A stretch of 64,000 nt of DNA from contig NZ_STGX01000010.1 in NCBI RefSeq assembly GCF_004912155.1, positions 162,517 to 226,516 on the forward strand, written 5' to 3'. The translations under genes were made by a program, and so were the position numbers. Numbering within the stretch: position 1 is the first letter of the stretch; every line of letters starts with the position of its first letter. This stretch comes from Glycomyces paridis (lineage in GTDB: Bacteria; Actinomycetota; Actinomycetes; Mycobacteriales; Micromonosporaceae). The notes beneath the pieces are model-generated. The model worked only from the letters and a program-made list of their open reading frames with translations. It was not told where the DNA came from and made no database searches. Shown here piece by piece: positions 7,248-16,036 of the stretch.

Positions 7248-7862
7248 ATGGCGGTCAATCTCACCAGGATCTACACCAAGACGGGCGACGACGGCACGAC
7301 CGGTCTCGCCGACTTCTCGCGGGTCGCCAAGACCCATGTCAGGCTCGCCGCGTACGGCGACGTGGACGAGGTGAACGCGGTGATCGGTGCGGCCCTTGCG
7401 CTGCACGCGGGCTCGGTCGGAGAGCGCGAGGGGGCGATCCTCCTGGCGGTCCAGAACGACCTGTTCGACGTCGGCGCCGACCTCGCTACGCCGGTGGTGC
7501 CCGACCCGAAGTACCCGCCGCTGCGCATTGACGAGTCCTATGTGGTCCGCCTGGAGGGCTGGATCGACGAGTGCAACGCCGATCTGGAGAAGCTGCGCTC
7601 GTTCATCCTGCGCGGCGGGACGCCGGGCGCGGCGCTGCTGCACCAGGCGTGCACTGTGGCGCGGCGCGCGGAGCGGTCGGTGTGGGCGCTGCTCGAAGCC
7701 GAGCCCGAGACCACGCACGCGGTGCCCTCGACCTACCTCAACCGGCTCTCGGACCTGCTGTTCGTGCTGGCGCGGCGAGCCAACCGGCAGTCCGCGGGGG
7801 GCGCCGAGGGTGCGGACCCCGGCGGCGACGTGCTGTGGCGGCCGCGGGGCTCGCAGGAGTAG
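7248..7862 (+). CDS. Cob(I)alamin adenosyltransferase, PduO type
   Basis: A 204-residue ATP:cob(I)alamin adenosyltransferase (EC 2.5.1.17), making adenosylcobalamin. Family motifs are the N-terminal RIYTKTGDDGTTGL (ATP binding), AYGDVDEVNA and FILRGGTPGAALLHQACTVARRAER, whose arginines line the active site. ATG at 7248 gives the usual N-terminus; an alternative ATG at 7236 has a better-spaced GGAG and would add four residues. It is divergent from the dehydrogenase gene with only 25 bases between starts, so each promoter must overlap the other gene's 5' end. Confidence 0.92.
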   Translation: MAVNLTRIYTKTGDDGTTGLADFSRVAKTHVRLAAYGDVDEVNAVIGAALALHAGSVGEREGAILLAVQNDLFDVGADLATPVVPDPKYPPLRIDESYVVRLEGWIDECNADLEKLRSFILRGGTPGAALLHQACTVARRAERSVWALLEAEPETTHAVPSTYLNRLSDLLFVLARRANRQSAGGAEGADPGGDVLWRPRGSQE

Positions 7863-7917
7863 CGCGCCGGTTTCGGCGCGTTGTGAAATCGTTACGGCAC
7901 CGAGTAGGCCCTTTCGC

Positions 7918-7959
7918 TTGACGAGATCGGTAACACGGGCAAGGATATGAACGGTAACA
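7918..7959 (+). promoter_or_regulatory. Promoter region of the sugar ABC operon
   Basis: TTGACG (7918-7923) and AAGGAT (7941-7946) are 17 bases apart and resemble a vegetative actinobacterial promoter. The octamer CGGTAACA occurs at 7928-7935 and again at 7952-7959, so one copy lies between the -35 and -10 hexamers and the other just after the -10. They are candidate half-sites for a sugar-responsive repressor not encoded here. Confidence 0.5.
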
Positions 7960-8022
7960 TGCACTCCCTCAAATATCGAAACCCCTTATATTCCTCTCCG
8001 GATCTCGAAAGGCGACACCCCA

Positions 8023-9009
8023 GTGCTCAAGAAAGTTCTCGCCGGCATCGGCGCCGGTGCGCTCCTGTTCGGTCTGTCGGCGTGCGGCGGCGGTGACGAC
8101 GACGCCGAGGGCGGCGCCGACGGCTCCCTCGTCATCGGCTTCGCGCAGGTCGGCGCCGAATCCGCCTGGCGCACCGCCAACTCCGCCTCCGTCCAGGCCG
8201 CTGCCGAGGCCGCGGGCCACGAGCTGAAGTTCGTGGACGCGCAGCAGGACCAGGAGAAGCAGATCTCCGCGGTCCGCGACTTCATCAATCAGCAGGTCGA
8301 CGTCATCGTCCTCGCCCCGGTCGTGGAGACCGGCTGGACCGAGGTGCTCCAGGAGGCCGAGGACGCGGGCATCCCCGTGGTCCTGGCCGACCGCGGCGTC
8401 GAGGCCGCCGACGAGGACCTCTACGTCACGCGCCTGGGCTCGGACTTCGCCGAGGAAGGCCGCAAGGCCGGCACCTGGGCGGCCGAGACCTTCGCCGACG
8501 ACGCCGACGGCACCCGCATCCTCGAACTCCAGGGCACCACCGGCTCGGCCCCCGCGAACGACCGCAAGGCCGGGTTCTTCGAGGTGCTCGACGCCGAGGG
8601 CCTGGACTACGAGATCGTCGACTCCCAGTCCGGCAACTTCACCGCCGAAGAGGGCAAGGCGGTCATGGAGACCTTCATCACCACGCACGGTCTCGACGGG
8701 ATCGACCTGCTGTACGCCCACAACGACGAGATGGGCCTCGGCGCGATCCAGGCGATCGAGGAGTCCGGCAAGGTCCCCGGCACCGACATCCAGATCATCA
8801 TCGTCGACGGCTCCAAGGCCGGTTTCCAGGCCGGCGTCGACGGCAAGCTCAACTACATCGTCGAGTGCAACCCGGTCTTCGGCGACCAGCTCATGGACGT
8901 CGTCGAGCAGGTCGCGAACGGCGACTCACTGGAGAAGTTCACCGCGGTCGAGGAGAGCGCCTTCGACGCCTCCCAGTTCGAGGCCGAGCTCCCGAACCGC
9001 CAGTTCTAG
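8023..9009 (+). CDS. ytfQ: Sugar ABC transporter substrate-binding lipoprotein, YtfQ type
   Basis: A 328-residue periplasmic-binding-protein lipoprotein that captures the sugar outside the membrane. The lipobox is LSAC with the lipidated Cys21. The mature protein closely follows E. coli YtfQ (VIGFAQVGAESAWR, DAQQDQEKQISAVRDFI, VDVIVLAPVVETGW, ELQGTTGSAPANDRKAGF), the galactofuranose-binding protein, so furanose-form galactose or a relative is the best guess. It is first in a four-gene operon with ytfR, ytfT and yjfF. A 170-base gap with repeats and a strong hairpin separates it from ytfR, probably allowing higher expression of the binding protein. Confidence 0.88.
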   Translation: MLKKVLAGIGAGALLFGLSACGGGDDDAEGGADGSLVIGFAQVGAESAWRTANSASVQAAAEAAGHELKFVDAQQDQEKQISAVRDFINQQVDVIVLAPVVETGWTEVLQEAEDAGIPVVLADRGVEAADEDLYVTRLGSDFAEEGRKAGTWAAETFADDADGTRILELQGTTGSAPANDRKAGFFEVLDAEGLDYEIVDSQSGNFTAEEGKAVMETFITTHGLDGIDLLYAHNDEMGLGAIQAIEESGKVPGTDIQIIIVDGSKAGFQAGVDGKLNYIVECNPVFGDQLMDVVEQVANGDSLEKFTAVEESAFDASQFEAELPNRQF

Positions 9010-9013
9010 TTCG

Positions 9014-9061
9014 CTCCGCTTCTAGACGGCACTGCTTCTAGACGGCTCCGCCTCTGGAAGA
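9014..9061 (+). repeat. Three 16-bp tandem repeats after ytfQ
   Basis: GCTTCTAGACGGC occurs at 9018-9030 and 9034-9046, with a third degraded unit (GCCTCTGGAAGA) 16 bases later. The period is 16 bp. It starts within ten bases of the ytfQ stop and just before a large hairpin. Confidence 0.7.
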
Positions 9062-9065
9062 CTCC

Positions 9066-9120
9066 GCGCCCGGGCGGGCCCCGGGGGGTCTTGACCGGCC
9101 CCCGGCCCCCGCCCGGGCGC
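9066..9120 (+). terminator. Large intra-operon hairpin between ytfQ and ytfR
   Basis: Arms GCGCCCGGGCGGG and CCCGCCCGGGCGC (13 bp) enclose a further G+C-rich stem. No T tract follows. In sugar ABC operons such structures partly terminate or protect the binding-protein mRNA, giving more binding protein than membrane components; that is the likely role here. Confidence 0.6.
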
Positions 9121-9179
9121 GGCCCGCCCCCCAACGCCCGCACCCCGATCCGGGTGCGCCACAGCGAAGGTCGTATCCC

Positions 9180-10700
9180 ATGTCCGACGATCCGATCGTC
9201 CAGATGACCGGGATCAGGAAGGACTTCACCGGTGTCCGCGCCCTCGACGGCGTGGACTTCACCCTGCGGCCAGGAGAGATCCACGCCGTCATGGGGGAGA
9301 ACGGCGCCGGGAAGTCCACTTTGATCAAGGTCTTGACGGGCGTCCACGCACCCGACGCCGGCGAGATCCTCCTCGAAGGCAGACCGGTCAGGTTCCACAG
9401 TCCCGGCGGCGCCCAGGCCGCCGGGATCTCGACGGTCTACCAGGAGGTCAACCTCACCGACAACCTGTCGGTGGCCGAGAACCTCTTCGCGGGGCGCGAG
9501 CCGCGCCGCGGCCCCTTCATCGACTTCAGGGCCATGCGCCGCAAGGCCAGGGCGCTCCTGGCCGAGATCGGCATCGACCTCAACGTCGCCGCGCCCCTGT
9601 CGGCGTACTCGATCGCCATGCAGCAGCTCGTCGCGATCGCCCGAGCGGTCGACATCGAGGCGAAGGTCCTCATCCTCGACGAGCCGACCTCCTCGCTCGA
9701 CCGCGACGAGGTCGAGGTCCTCCTCGGCGTCATGCGCCGCCTCGCCGAGGGCGGCACCGCCCTGGTGTTCATCTCCCACTTCCTCGACCAGGTCTACGAG
9801 ATCGCCGACCGCATGACCGTGCTGCGCAACGGCGCGCTCGTCGGCTCCTGGGCCACCGCGGACCTGCCGCAGGGCGAGCTCATCGGGCACATGCTCGGGC
9901 GCGAGGCCGCCACGCTGGAGCAGATCGAGCGGGACGCCTCGGCGCACCGCGTCGCGGACGAGGAGCCGCTGGTGCGGGCCGAGGGCCTGGGCCGCAAGGG
10001 CTCCATCGCCCCCTACGACCTCACGATCCGCCGCGGCGAGGTCGTCGGCCTGGCCGGGCTGCTCGGCTCGGGCCGCACCGAGACCGCCCGGCTCATCGCC
10101 GGGGCCGACCGGGCCGACGCCGGGTCGCTGGTCTTCGACGGCGCCCCCGCCGGGCGCCACAACCCGCGTACCGCCGCCGCCCGCGGCATCGCGTTCTGCC
10201 CCGAGAACCGCAAGACCGAAGGGCTCGTAGGGGATCTGAGCGTCGCCGAGAACATGATCCTGGCGATGCAGGCCTCGCGCGGCTGGGCCCGGTCCGTCCC
10301 GGCCGCCCGCCGCGACCGGCTCGTCGCCGAGTTCATCGAGAAGCTCGACATCCGCCCCGCCGACCCGGCGATGCCCGTCAAGAACCTCTCGGGCGGCAAC
10401 CAGCAGAAGGTGCTTCTGGCCCGCTGGATGCTCGTCGAACCCAAACTGCTCATCCTCGACGAGCCCACGCGCGGCATCGACGTCGGCGCGAAGGCCGACA
10501 TCCAGCGTCTCGTGGCCGAGCTCTCCGGCGGCGGCATGGCCGTCCTGTTCGTCTCGGCCGAGCTCGACGAGGTCACCCGCCTGTCCGACCGGATCGCGGT
10601 CCTGCGCGACCGCGCCCTGGTCGCCGTGCTCGAATCCGAGGCCGACATGACCACCGACCGCATCGTCGACGCCATCGTGTCGGGAGGGCACCGCGCGTGA
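9180..10700 (+). CDS. ytfR: Sugar ABC transporter ATPase, YtfR type (two ABC domains)
   Basis: A 506-residue fused double ATPase that powers sugar import. The N-terminal domain has Walker A GENGAGKST and Walker B VLILDEPTSSLD. The C-terminal domain has a changed Walker A (GLLGSGRTE), signature LSGGNQQK and Walker B LLILDEPTRGID. This asymmetry is normal for the carbohydrate uptake transporter-2 class. Its four-base overlap (GTGA) with the permease gene indicates translational coupling. E. coli YtfR has the same length and arrangement. Confidence 0.93.
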   Translation: MSDDPIVQMTGIRKDFTGVRALDGVDFTLRPGEIHAVMGENGAGKSTLIKVLTGVHAPDAGEILLEGRPVRFHSPGGAQAAGISTVYQEVNLTDNLSVAENLFAGREPRRGPFIDFRAMRRKARALLAEIGIDLNVAAPLSAYSIAMQQLVAIARAVDIEAKVLILDEPTSSLDRDEVEVLLGVMRRLAEGGTALVFISHFLDQVYEIADRMTVLRNGALVGSWATADLPQGELIGHMLGREAATLEQIERDASAHRVADEEPLVRAEGLGRKGSIAPYDLTIRRGEVVGLAGLLGSGRTETARLIAGADRADAGSLVFDGAPAGRHNPRTAAARGIAFCPENRKTEGLVGDLSVAENMILAMQASRGWARSVPAARRDRLVAEFIEKLDIRPADPAMPVKNLSGGNQQKVLLARWMLVEPKLLILDEPTRGIDVGAKADIQRLVAELSGGGMAVLFVSAELDEVTRLSDRIAVLRDRALVAVLESEADMTTDRIVDAIVSGGHRA

Positions 10701-11746
10701 ACGCCTACACCAAGCGCCTCATGTGGCCGGTGATCATCCTGGTCGCCCTCGTCGCCGTCAACATCGCCGCCACCGGCATCGACTTCATCGTCCCCAGCGT
10801 CCACGACGGCCGCCTCGGCGGCGCGTTCGTGAACATCCTGCGCCGCTCCGCGCCGCTCCTGCTCATCTCGCTGGGCATGACGCTCGTCATCGCCACCAAG
10901 GGCATCGACCTGTCGGTGGGCGCCGTCTACGCCATCGGCGCGGCGATCGCCTGCCAGATGATCATCGACGCCCCCGACCAGACCTCCGCCGGGCTCGTCG
11001 CCGCCGCCGTGGCGCTCGCGCTCGCCGTCACCGCCGTCATCGGCGCGTGGAACGGGGTCATGGTGGCCCGCTTCGGCATCCAGCCGATCGTCGCCACGCT
11101 CATCCTCATGATCGCCGGGCGCGGCATCGCGCAGCTCGTCACCGGCGGCCAGATCCCGAAGGTCCAGGACGCGAGCCCGTTCACCGGCATCGGGCGCGGC
11201 TCGCTGTGGACGATCCCGATCCCGATCTGGATCGCGGTCCTCACCCTCGTCGCGCTCGCCCTGCTCACCCGCCGCACCGCACTGGGGATGCTCCTCGAAT
11301 CGGTCGGCGGGAACCCCGAGGCCAGCCGCCTCGCGGGCATCCGCGCCAAGGGGATCACCGTCCTGGTGTACCTCGTGTGCGGGCTGTGCGCGGGCCTGGC
11401 CGGGCTCATCGGCGCGGCCAACCTCGGCAGCGCCGACGCCAACAACGGCGGCCTGTGGATCGAACTGGACGCGATCCTCGCCGTCGTCATCGGCGGGACC
11501 GCGCTGCTCGGCGGCCGGTTCTTCCTGCTGGGCACCACGATCGGCGTGGTGATCATCGGGACGCTGGAGGACACCATCATCAACGTCGGGCTCTCCAGCC
11601 AGTGGCAGTTCACCGCCAAGGCCATCGTCGTCTTCGCCGTCGCGCTGCTCCAGAGCCCCGAGTTCCGGGCCTGGGTCCTGAAGCCGTTCAAGCGGAGGCC
11701 GGCCGCCCCGGCGCCCGCGCCCGCCGAGGAGGTCCTGGCGAAATGA
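10697..11746 (+). CDS. ytfT: Sugar ABC transporter permease, YtfT type
   Basis: A 349-residue inner-membrane permease of the ribose/xylose/galactofuranose class (BPD_transp_2), with about nine or ten hydrophobic segments. Family motifs visible are LISLGMTLVIATKGIDLSVG and the EAA-like region VGGNPEASRLAGIRAKGI. It forms a heterodimeric channel with the next gene product and binds the YtfR ATPase. The GTG start overlaps the ytfR stop, and the stop overlaps the start of the next gene. The C-terminal tail is Pro/Ala-rich. Confidence 0.92.
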   Translation: MNAYTKRLMWPVIILVALVAVNIAATGIDFIVPSVHDGRLGGAFVNILRRSAPLLLISLGMTLVIATKGIDLSVGAVYAIGAAIACQMIIDAPDQTSAGLVAAAVALALAVTAVIGAWNGVMVARFGIQPIVATLILMIAGRGIAQLVTGGQIPKVQDASPFTGIGRGSLWTIPIPIWIAVLTLVALALLTRRTALGMLLESVGGNPEASRLAGIRAKGITVLVYLVCGLCAGLAGLIGAANLGSADANNGGLWIELDAILAVVIGGTALLGGRFFLLGTTIGVVIIGTLEDTIINVGLSSQWQFTAKAIVVFAVALLQSPEFRAWVLKPFKRRPAAPAPAPAEEVLAK

Positions 11747-12771
11747 CCGCGCACACCCTGACCGAGCGCCCGGCGCGCTCGACGCTCCTGGACGGGCTCG
11801 GCCGGTACGTCCCCATCGGCGCGACCCTCGCGCTCCTGCTGGTGCTGTACTTCACCGGCGTCGCGAACTACCCGAAGTTCGACCAGCCGCAGGTCGTCGC
11901 GAAGCTCTTCATCGACAACGCGCCCCTGCTCGTGATCGCCGTCGGCATGACCTTCGTGATCCTCTCGGGCGGCATCGACCTGTCCGTGGGGTCGGTCATG
12001 GCCTTCTCGACGATGGCGAGCGCGTGGCTCACCGTCGAGGCCGGGATCGCCGCGCCGCTGGCGCTCGTGCTCGTCCTCGCGTTCGGCACCGCCTGGGGCG
12101 TGCTCATCGGCGCGGTGATCCACCACTTCAACGTGCAGCCGTTCATCGCGACCCTCGTGGGGCTGTTCCTGTTCCGCGGCCTCACCCTCCAGATCTCCGA
12201 GACCGACGTGTCCATGCGCGACATCGAGTTCTTCGGCTGGGGCATGACGCACGTGGAGTTCTTCGGGAAGGTCCGCGACGGCGGCTTCTGGCTGCCGTAC
12301 CTCTCCTTCGGGGCCTTCGCCGTCGTCATCGTCGCGTTCGTGGTCCTGCACTACACGCGGTTCGGCCGCTCGGTCTACGCCGTCGGCGGCTCCGAGCAGT
12401 CCGCGCTCCTCATGGGCCTGCCGGTGGCGCGCACCAAGATCGGCGTCTACGCCGTCTCCGGGTTCTGCGCCGCCCTCGCGGGGGTCTTCGCGGCCTTCGC
12501 GACCAAGAGCGCGAACCCGCTCGCGAACGTCGGCACCGAGCTCGACGCGATCGCCGCCGTCGTCATCGGCGGGACCCTCCTGACCGGCGGGGCAGGATTC
12601 GTCCTCGGCACCGTGGCCGGGGTCATGGTCTGGGGCGTGCTCAACACGCTCATCGCCTTCCAGGGGAACCTCTCCTCGTGGTGGGCGCGGATCGCCATGG
12701 GCGTGCTCCTGCTCGCGTTCATCCTGCTCCAGCGGGTCCTGGCCCGCTCGGGGGAGAAGCGGCGGGCCTGA
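11743..12771 (+). CDS. yjfF: Sugar ABC transporter permease, YjfF type
   Basis: A 342-residue second permease of the same importer. Motifs are VIAVGMTFVILSGGIDLSVG and the coupling region VGGSEQSALLMGLPVARTKI. The order YtfQ-YtfR-YtfT-YjfF exactly mirrors the E. coli galactofuranose transporter, which supports the assignment more strongly than any single gene does. An ATGA overlap couples it to ytfT, and a hairpin terminator 19 bases after its stop closes the operon. Confidence 0.92.
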   Translation: MTAHTLTERPARSTLLDGLGRYVPIGATLALLLVLYFTGVANYPKFDQPQVVAKLFIDNAPLLVIAVGMTFVILSGGIDLSVGSVMAFSTMASAWLTVEAGIAAPLALVLVLAFGTAWGVLIGAVIHHFNVQPFIATLVGLFLFRGLTLQISETDVSMRDIEFFGWGMTHVEFFGKVRDGGFWLPYLSFGAFAVVIVAFVVLHYTRFGRSVYAVGGSEQSALLMGLPVARTKIGVYAVSGFCAALAGVFAAFATKSANPLANVGTELDAIAAVVIGGTLLTGGAGFVLGTVAGVMVWGVLNTLIAFQGNLSSWWARIAMGVLLLAFILLQRVLARSGEKRRA

Positions 12772-12789
12772 CACCGCGCTTCACCACCA

Positions 12790-12817
12790 CGGCCGCCCGT
12801 CGACAGACGGGCGGCCG
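12790..12817 (+). terminator. Terminator of the ytfQRT-yjfF operon
   Basis: Perfect 12-bp inverted repeat CGGCCGCCCGTC / GACGGGCGGCCG with a GACA loop, 19 bases after the yjfF stop. Confidence 0.75.
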
Positions 12818-12825
12818 CATTCGTG

Positions 12826-12863
12826 TTGGCAGAGTCCTTCGACAAGATGTAGCATGAGTGCTA
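12826..12863 (+). promoter_or_regulatory. Promoter and palindromic operator of the ABC exporter operon
   Basis: TTGGCA (12826-12831) and TAGCAT (12850-12855) are 18 bases apart. The -10 overlaps the palindrome TAGCA-TGAG-TGCTA (12850-12863), a likely operator, perhaps for the XRE regulator encoded third in the operon. This also argues that translation begins at 12896, not at the ATG inside the -10. Confidence 0.55.
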
Positions 12864-12895
12864 TCAATGAACGGATTACTGCAACGGAGAACCAG

Positions 12896-13815
<920 letters not shown>

Positions 13816-13819
<4 letters not shown>

Positions 13820-14694
13820 GCACCGCGGCGAACACCGGCACGATGAACACCACCGTGCACGCCTACAAGACCGGCTGGAAGCGCGGCCTCATCGAGACCC
13901 GCATCTCCCTGACCACCATCGGCGACCTCATGGGCTTCATCATGCCCACCGCCATCGCCATCGTCGTCCTGTTCTTCATGCGCGGCGCCGACTTCGAAGG
14001 CTCCCCGGTCTCCCTGGGCGCGATGAACATGCCCAGCCTCATCGGCATGAACGTCGTCTTCGGCGGCATCATGGGCATCATGGGGACCCTCTCGATGGAC
14101 CGCACCAACGGCACCCTCCTGCGGGCCAAGTCCATGCCCGGCGGCATGACCGGCTACCTGGTCGGGCACATGGTCTCCACCGCGCTGTTCGTCCTCGCCA
14201 CCGTCGCGGTGATGCTCGCGGCCGGACTGGTCCTCTTCGACGGCCTCGAATTCGACTCGCCCGACCGCTGGCTCCTGTTCGTCGCCGTCGTCCTCATGGG
14301 CATCGTCACCACCCTCCCGCTGGGGGCCGTGCTCGGCGCGGCCATCAACAACCCCAAGAACATGGGCCTGGTCATGTTCCCGATCATGGGCTCGGTCGCG
14401 ATCTCGGGCATCTTCTACCCGCTCACGGCCCTGCCGGGCTGGCTCCAGGGCATCGGGCAGGTCTTCCCGATCTACTGGATGGGCCTGGGGATGCGCCACT
14501 CGCTGCTGCCGGACTCGGCGGTGGCCGTCGAGGTCGACGGCTCCTGGCGCACGCTCCTGATGTTCGCCGTGCTCGCCGCCTGGGCGGTCCTCGCGCTGGC
14601 GCTGGCGCCGAAGCTCCTGCGGCGGATGGCGCGCCGCGAGTCCGGTTCGGCGGTGGCCGCGCGCCGCGCCGAGATGCAGCAGCAGTGGGGTTAG
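13816..14694 (+). CDS. ABC-2 type exporter membrane subunit
   Basis: A 292-residue membrane protein with about six hydrophobic segments in the ABC-2 arrangement. It forms the channel for the preceding ATPase. Visible features are SMDRTNGTLLRAKSMPGGMTGYLVGH between segments two and three, NNPKNMGLVMFPIMG, and the typical FYPLTALPGWLQGIGQVFPIYW near the end. The N-terminus is cytoplasmic and the C-terminal tail basic. Translational coupling to the ATPase gene is by ATGA. A small regulator gene follows after two bases. Confidence 0.88.
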
Positions 14695-14696
14695 CC

Positions 14697-14924
14697 GTGG
14701 CCGGAGACGAGGTCTTCAACCGGATCGCGGTGCTGCGGGCCGAGCGCGGCGTCTCGCGCCGCCAGCTCGCCGACGCCCTGGGCGTGCACTACCAGACCGT
14801 GGGCTACCTCGAACGCGGCGAGTACAGCCCGAGCCTCCACCTCGCGCTCAAGCTCGCCGAGTACTTCGAAGTGCCCGTCGAGGTCCTGTTCTCCACCAAG
14901 CCCTTCCCGCGCATCGGCGCCTGA
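14697..14924 (+). CDS. Small XRE-family regulator
   Basis: A 75-residue helix-turn-helix protein of the Cro/C1 (XRE) family: RIAVLRAERGVSRRQLADALGVHYQTVGYLERGEYSPSLHLALKLAEYFEVPVEVLF. It consists of the DNA-binding domain only, like the short regulators often placed at the end of ABC-2 exporter operons. GTG at 14697 is used; GTG at 14685 is an in-frame alternative overlapping the permease gene. It may bind the TAGCA-N4-TGCTA palindrome at the operon promoter (inference). Confidence 0.88.
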   Translation: MAGDEVFNRIAVLRAERGVSRRQLADALGVHYQTVGYLERGEYSPSLHLALKLAEYFEVPVEVLFSTKPFPRIGA

Positions 14925-14932
14925 GAAGGGCA

Positions 14933-14989
14933 AGGCCCCGCGCCCCAGGGAACACCCCGGCCGAAAGGCCGCCCCGGGGAGCGGGGCCT
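14933..14989. terminator. Hairpin between exporter operon and YefM-YoeB
   Basis: Outer arms AGGCCCCGC and GCGGGGCCT enclose a second C-rich/G-rich stem; CTCTT follows on the plus strand. It separates convergent transcription units, so probably works both ways. Confidence 0.7.
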
Positions 14990-15011
14990 CTTACCTGCAC
15001 TGGGCCTCTGT

Positions 15012-15281
15012 CTAGGAGTCCGGCTTGCCGTAGTGAAAGCGACACCTGGCGATATGGACATGATCCTCGGAGACTTGATAGATGAGCCGGTGCTTGGCGT
15101 CGATACGGCGTGACCAGTAACCGCCGAGGTCGTGCTTCAACGGCTCGGGCTTGCCCAACCCGGTGTACCCGTTGCGTTTGATGTCCTCCAGCAGCAGGTT
15201 GATGCGCTTCAACAGCTTCTTGTCGTGCGTCTGCCAGTAGAGGTAGTCATCCCAGGCCTTCTCAGACCAGACGAGGTTCAC
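15012..15281 (-). CDS. yoeB: YoeB/Txe-family mRNA interferase toxin
   Basis: An 89-residue ribosome-dependent mRNA endonuclease of the RelE superfamily, YoeB branch. The protein is colinear with E. coli YoeB: N-terminal VWSEKAWDDYLYWQ, LLKRINLLLEDIKRNGYTGLGKPEPLKHDLGGYWSRRI, and the C-terminal catalytic set R, H and Y (CRFHYGKPDS). The GTG start overlaps the antitoxin stop by four bases, the usual coupled arrangement with the antitoxin first. It faces the exporter operon across a shared terminator. Confidence 0.95.
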   Translation of the reverse strand: MNLVWSEKAWDDYLYWQTHDKKLLKRINLLLEDIKRNGYTGLGKPEPLKHDLGGYWSRRIDAKHRLIYQVSEDHVHIARCRFHYGKPDS

Positions 15282-15529
15282 TGAAGCAGGTCCCTCACCT
15301 GGCCACGGCCCGATTCGAGCTGTTTGATCGACTCCATGAGCTCCTGGGCGTACTGAGGATCACGCAGGAGGTACAGGGTCTCCTTCATCGACTCGTACTC
15401 ACCGAGAGGGAGGATCACTACGGGATCCTTGTCATCGCGGGCGATGACGACTTCTTCGCAGTCGTCGATCACCTCGTTCAGCGTTTCCACCGGGGCAGCC
15501 GCGTACTGCGAGAGTGTTTTTACTTTCAC
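15278..15529 (-). CDS. yefM: YefM/Phd-family antitoxin
   Basis: An 83-residue antitoxin that neutralises the downstream YoeB and represses the operon. The N-terminal half is the Phd/YefM DNA-binding fold (TLSQYAAAPVETLNEVIDDC, then VVILPLGEYESMKETLYLL), and the C-terminal half is an acidic, probably disordered toxin-wrapping tail. GTG at 15529 is preferred because a GGGAGG site lies five bases upstream; a longer frame would start inside that site. The length equals that of E. coli YefM. Confidence 0.93.
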   Translation of the reverse strand: MKVKTLSQYAAAPVETLNEVIDDCEEVVIARDDKDPVVILPLGEYESMKETLYLLRDPQYAQELMESIKQLESGRGQVRDLLQ

Positions 15530-15595
15530 GTTCACCTCCCCATGGTCCCGAAGCAATCGTACGGGCAGGGGTAGCGACACGCCAGGCCTTCGGCG

Positions 15596-16033
15596 TCAGT
15601 CTCGTTCGGAGTAAAAAGCCGCTCCCGGGGGAGCGGCTTCGAGCCAGGAGAGGAAACCGGTGACGGCGGAGGTCGTCATGGCGAGTTCGACTTCGCCGCC
15701 TGCGCTCTTGCAGCGCAGGATCGCCACTTCGGGCGGGAAGATCTGGGCCTCGGGGCCGACGGGGACGCGGCGGTCGGAGATCTGGAGGTCTTCGCGGGAG
15801 AGGGCGTAGCGGGGGCCGAAGGCGAGGGAGAACATCCGGAACCAGCGGAGGGTGCCGCTCTCGTAGACGGCGAAGCCGGGGGCCCAGCCGCGTCCTTCCA
15901 TGTGCCGGGAGAGCCTGGCGGCCATGGCCACCGAGCCGGCCCGGGAGTAGAAGGAGCGGCGGACGTACGTCAGCACCAGGAACACCGCGACGGCCGCCGC
16001 CAGTGCGGCGACGACGAGCAGTGCCTTGAGCAT
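15596..16033 (-). CDS. DUF2550 family membrane-anchored protein
   Basis: A 145-residue protein with one N-terminal membrane segment (residues about 3-22, ALLVVAALAAAVAVFLVLTY) followed by a soluble domain carrying RGWAPGFAVYESGTLRWFRMFSLAFGPRYALSREDLQI, the DUF2550 signature. This family lies directly downstream of atpC in many actinobacteria, and does so here (three bases from the atpC stop). Its function is unknown. Retention of the pair although the rest of the atp operon is missing suggests it travels with atpC. Confidence 0.88.
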   Translation of the reverse strand: MLKALLVVAALAAAVAVFLVLTYVRRSFYSRAGSVAMAARLSRHMEGRGWAPGFAVYESGTLRWFRMFSLAFGPRYALSREDLQISDRRVPVGPEAQIFPPEVAILRCKSAGGEVELAMTTSAVTGFLSWLEAAPPGAAFYSERD

Positions 16034-16036
16034 GGT

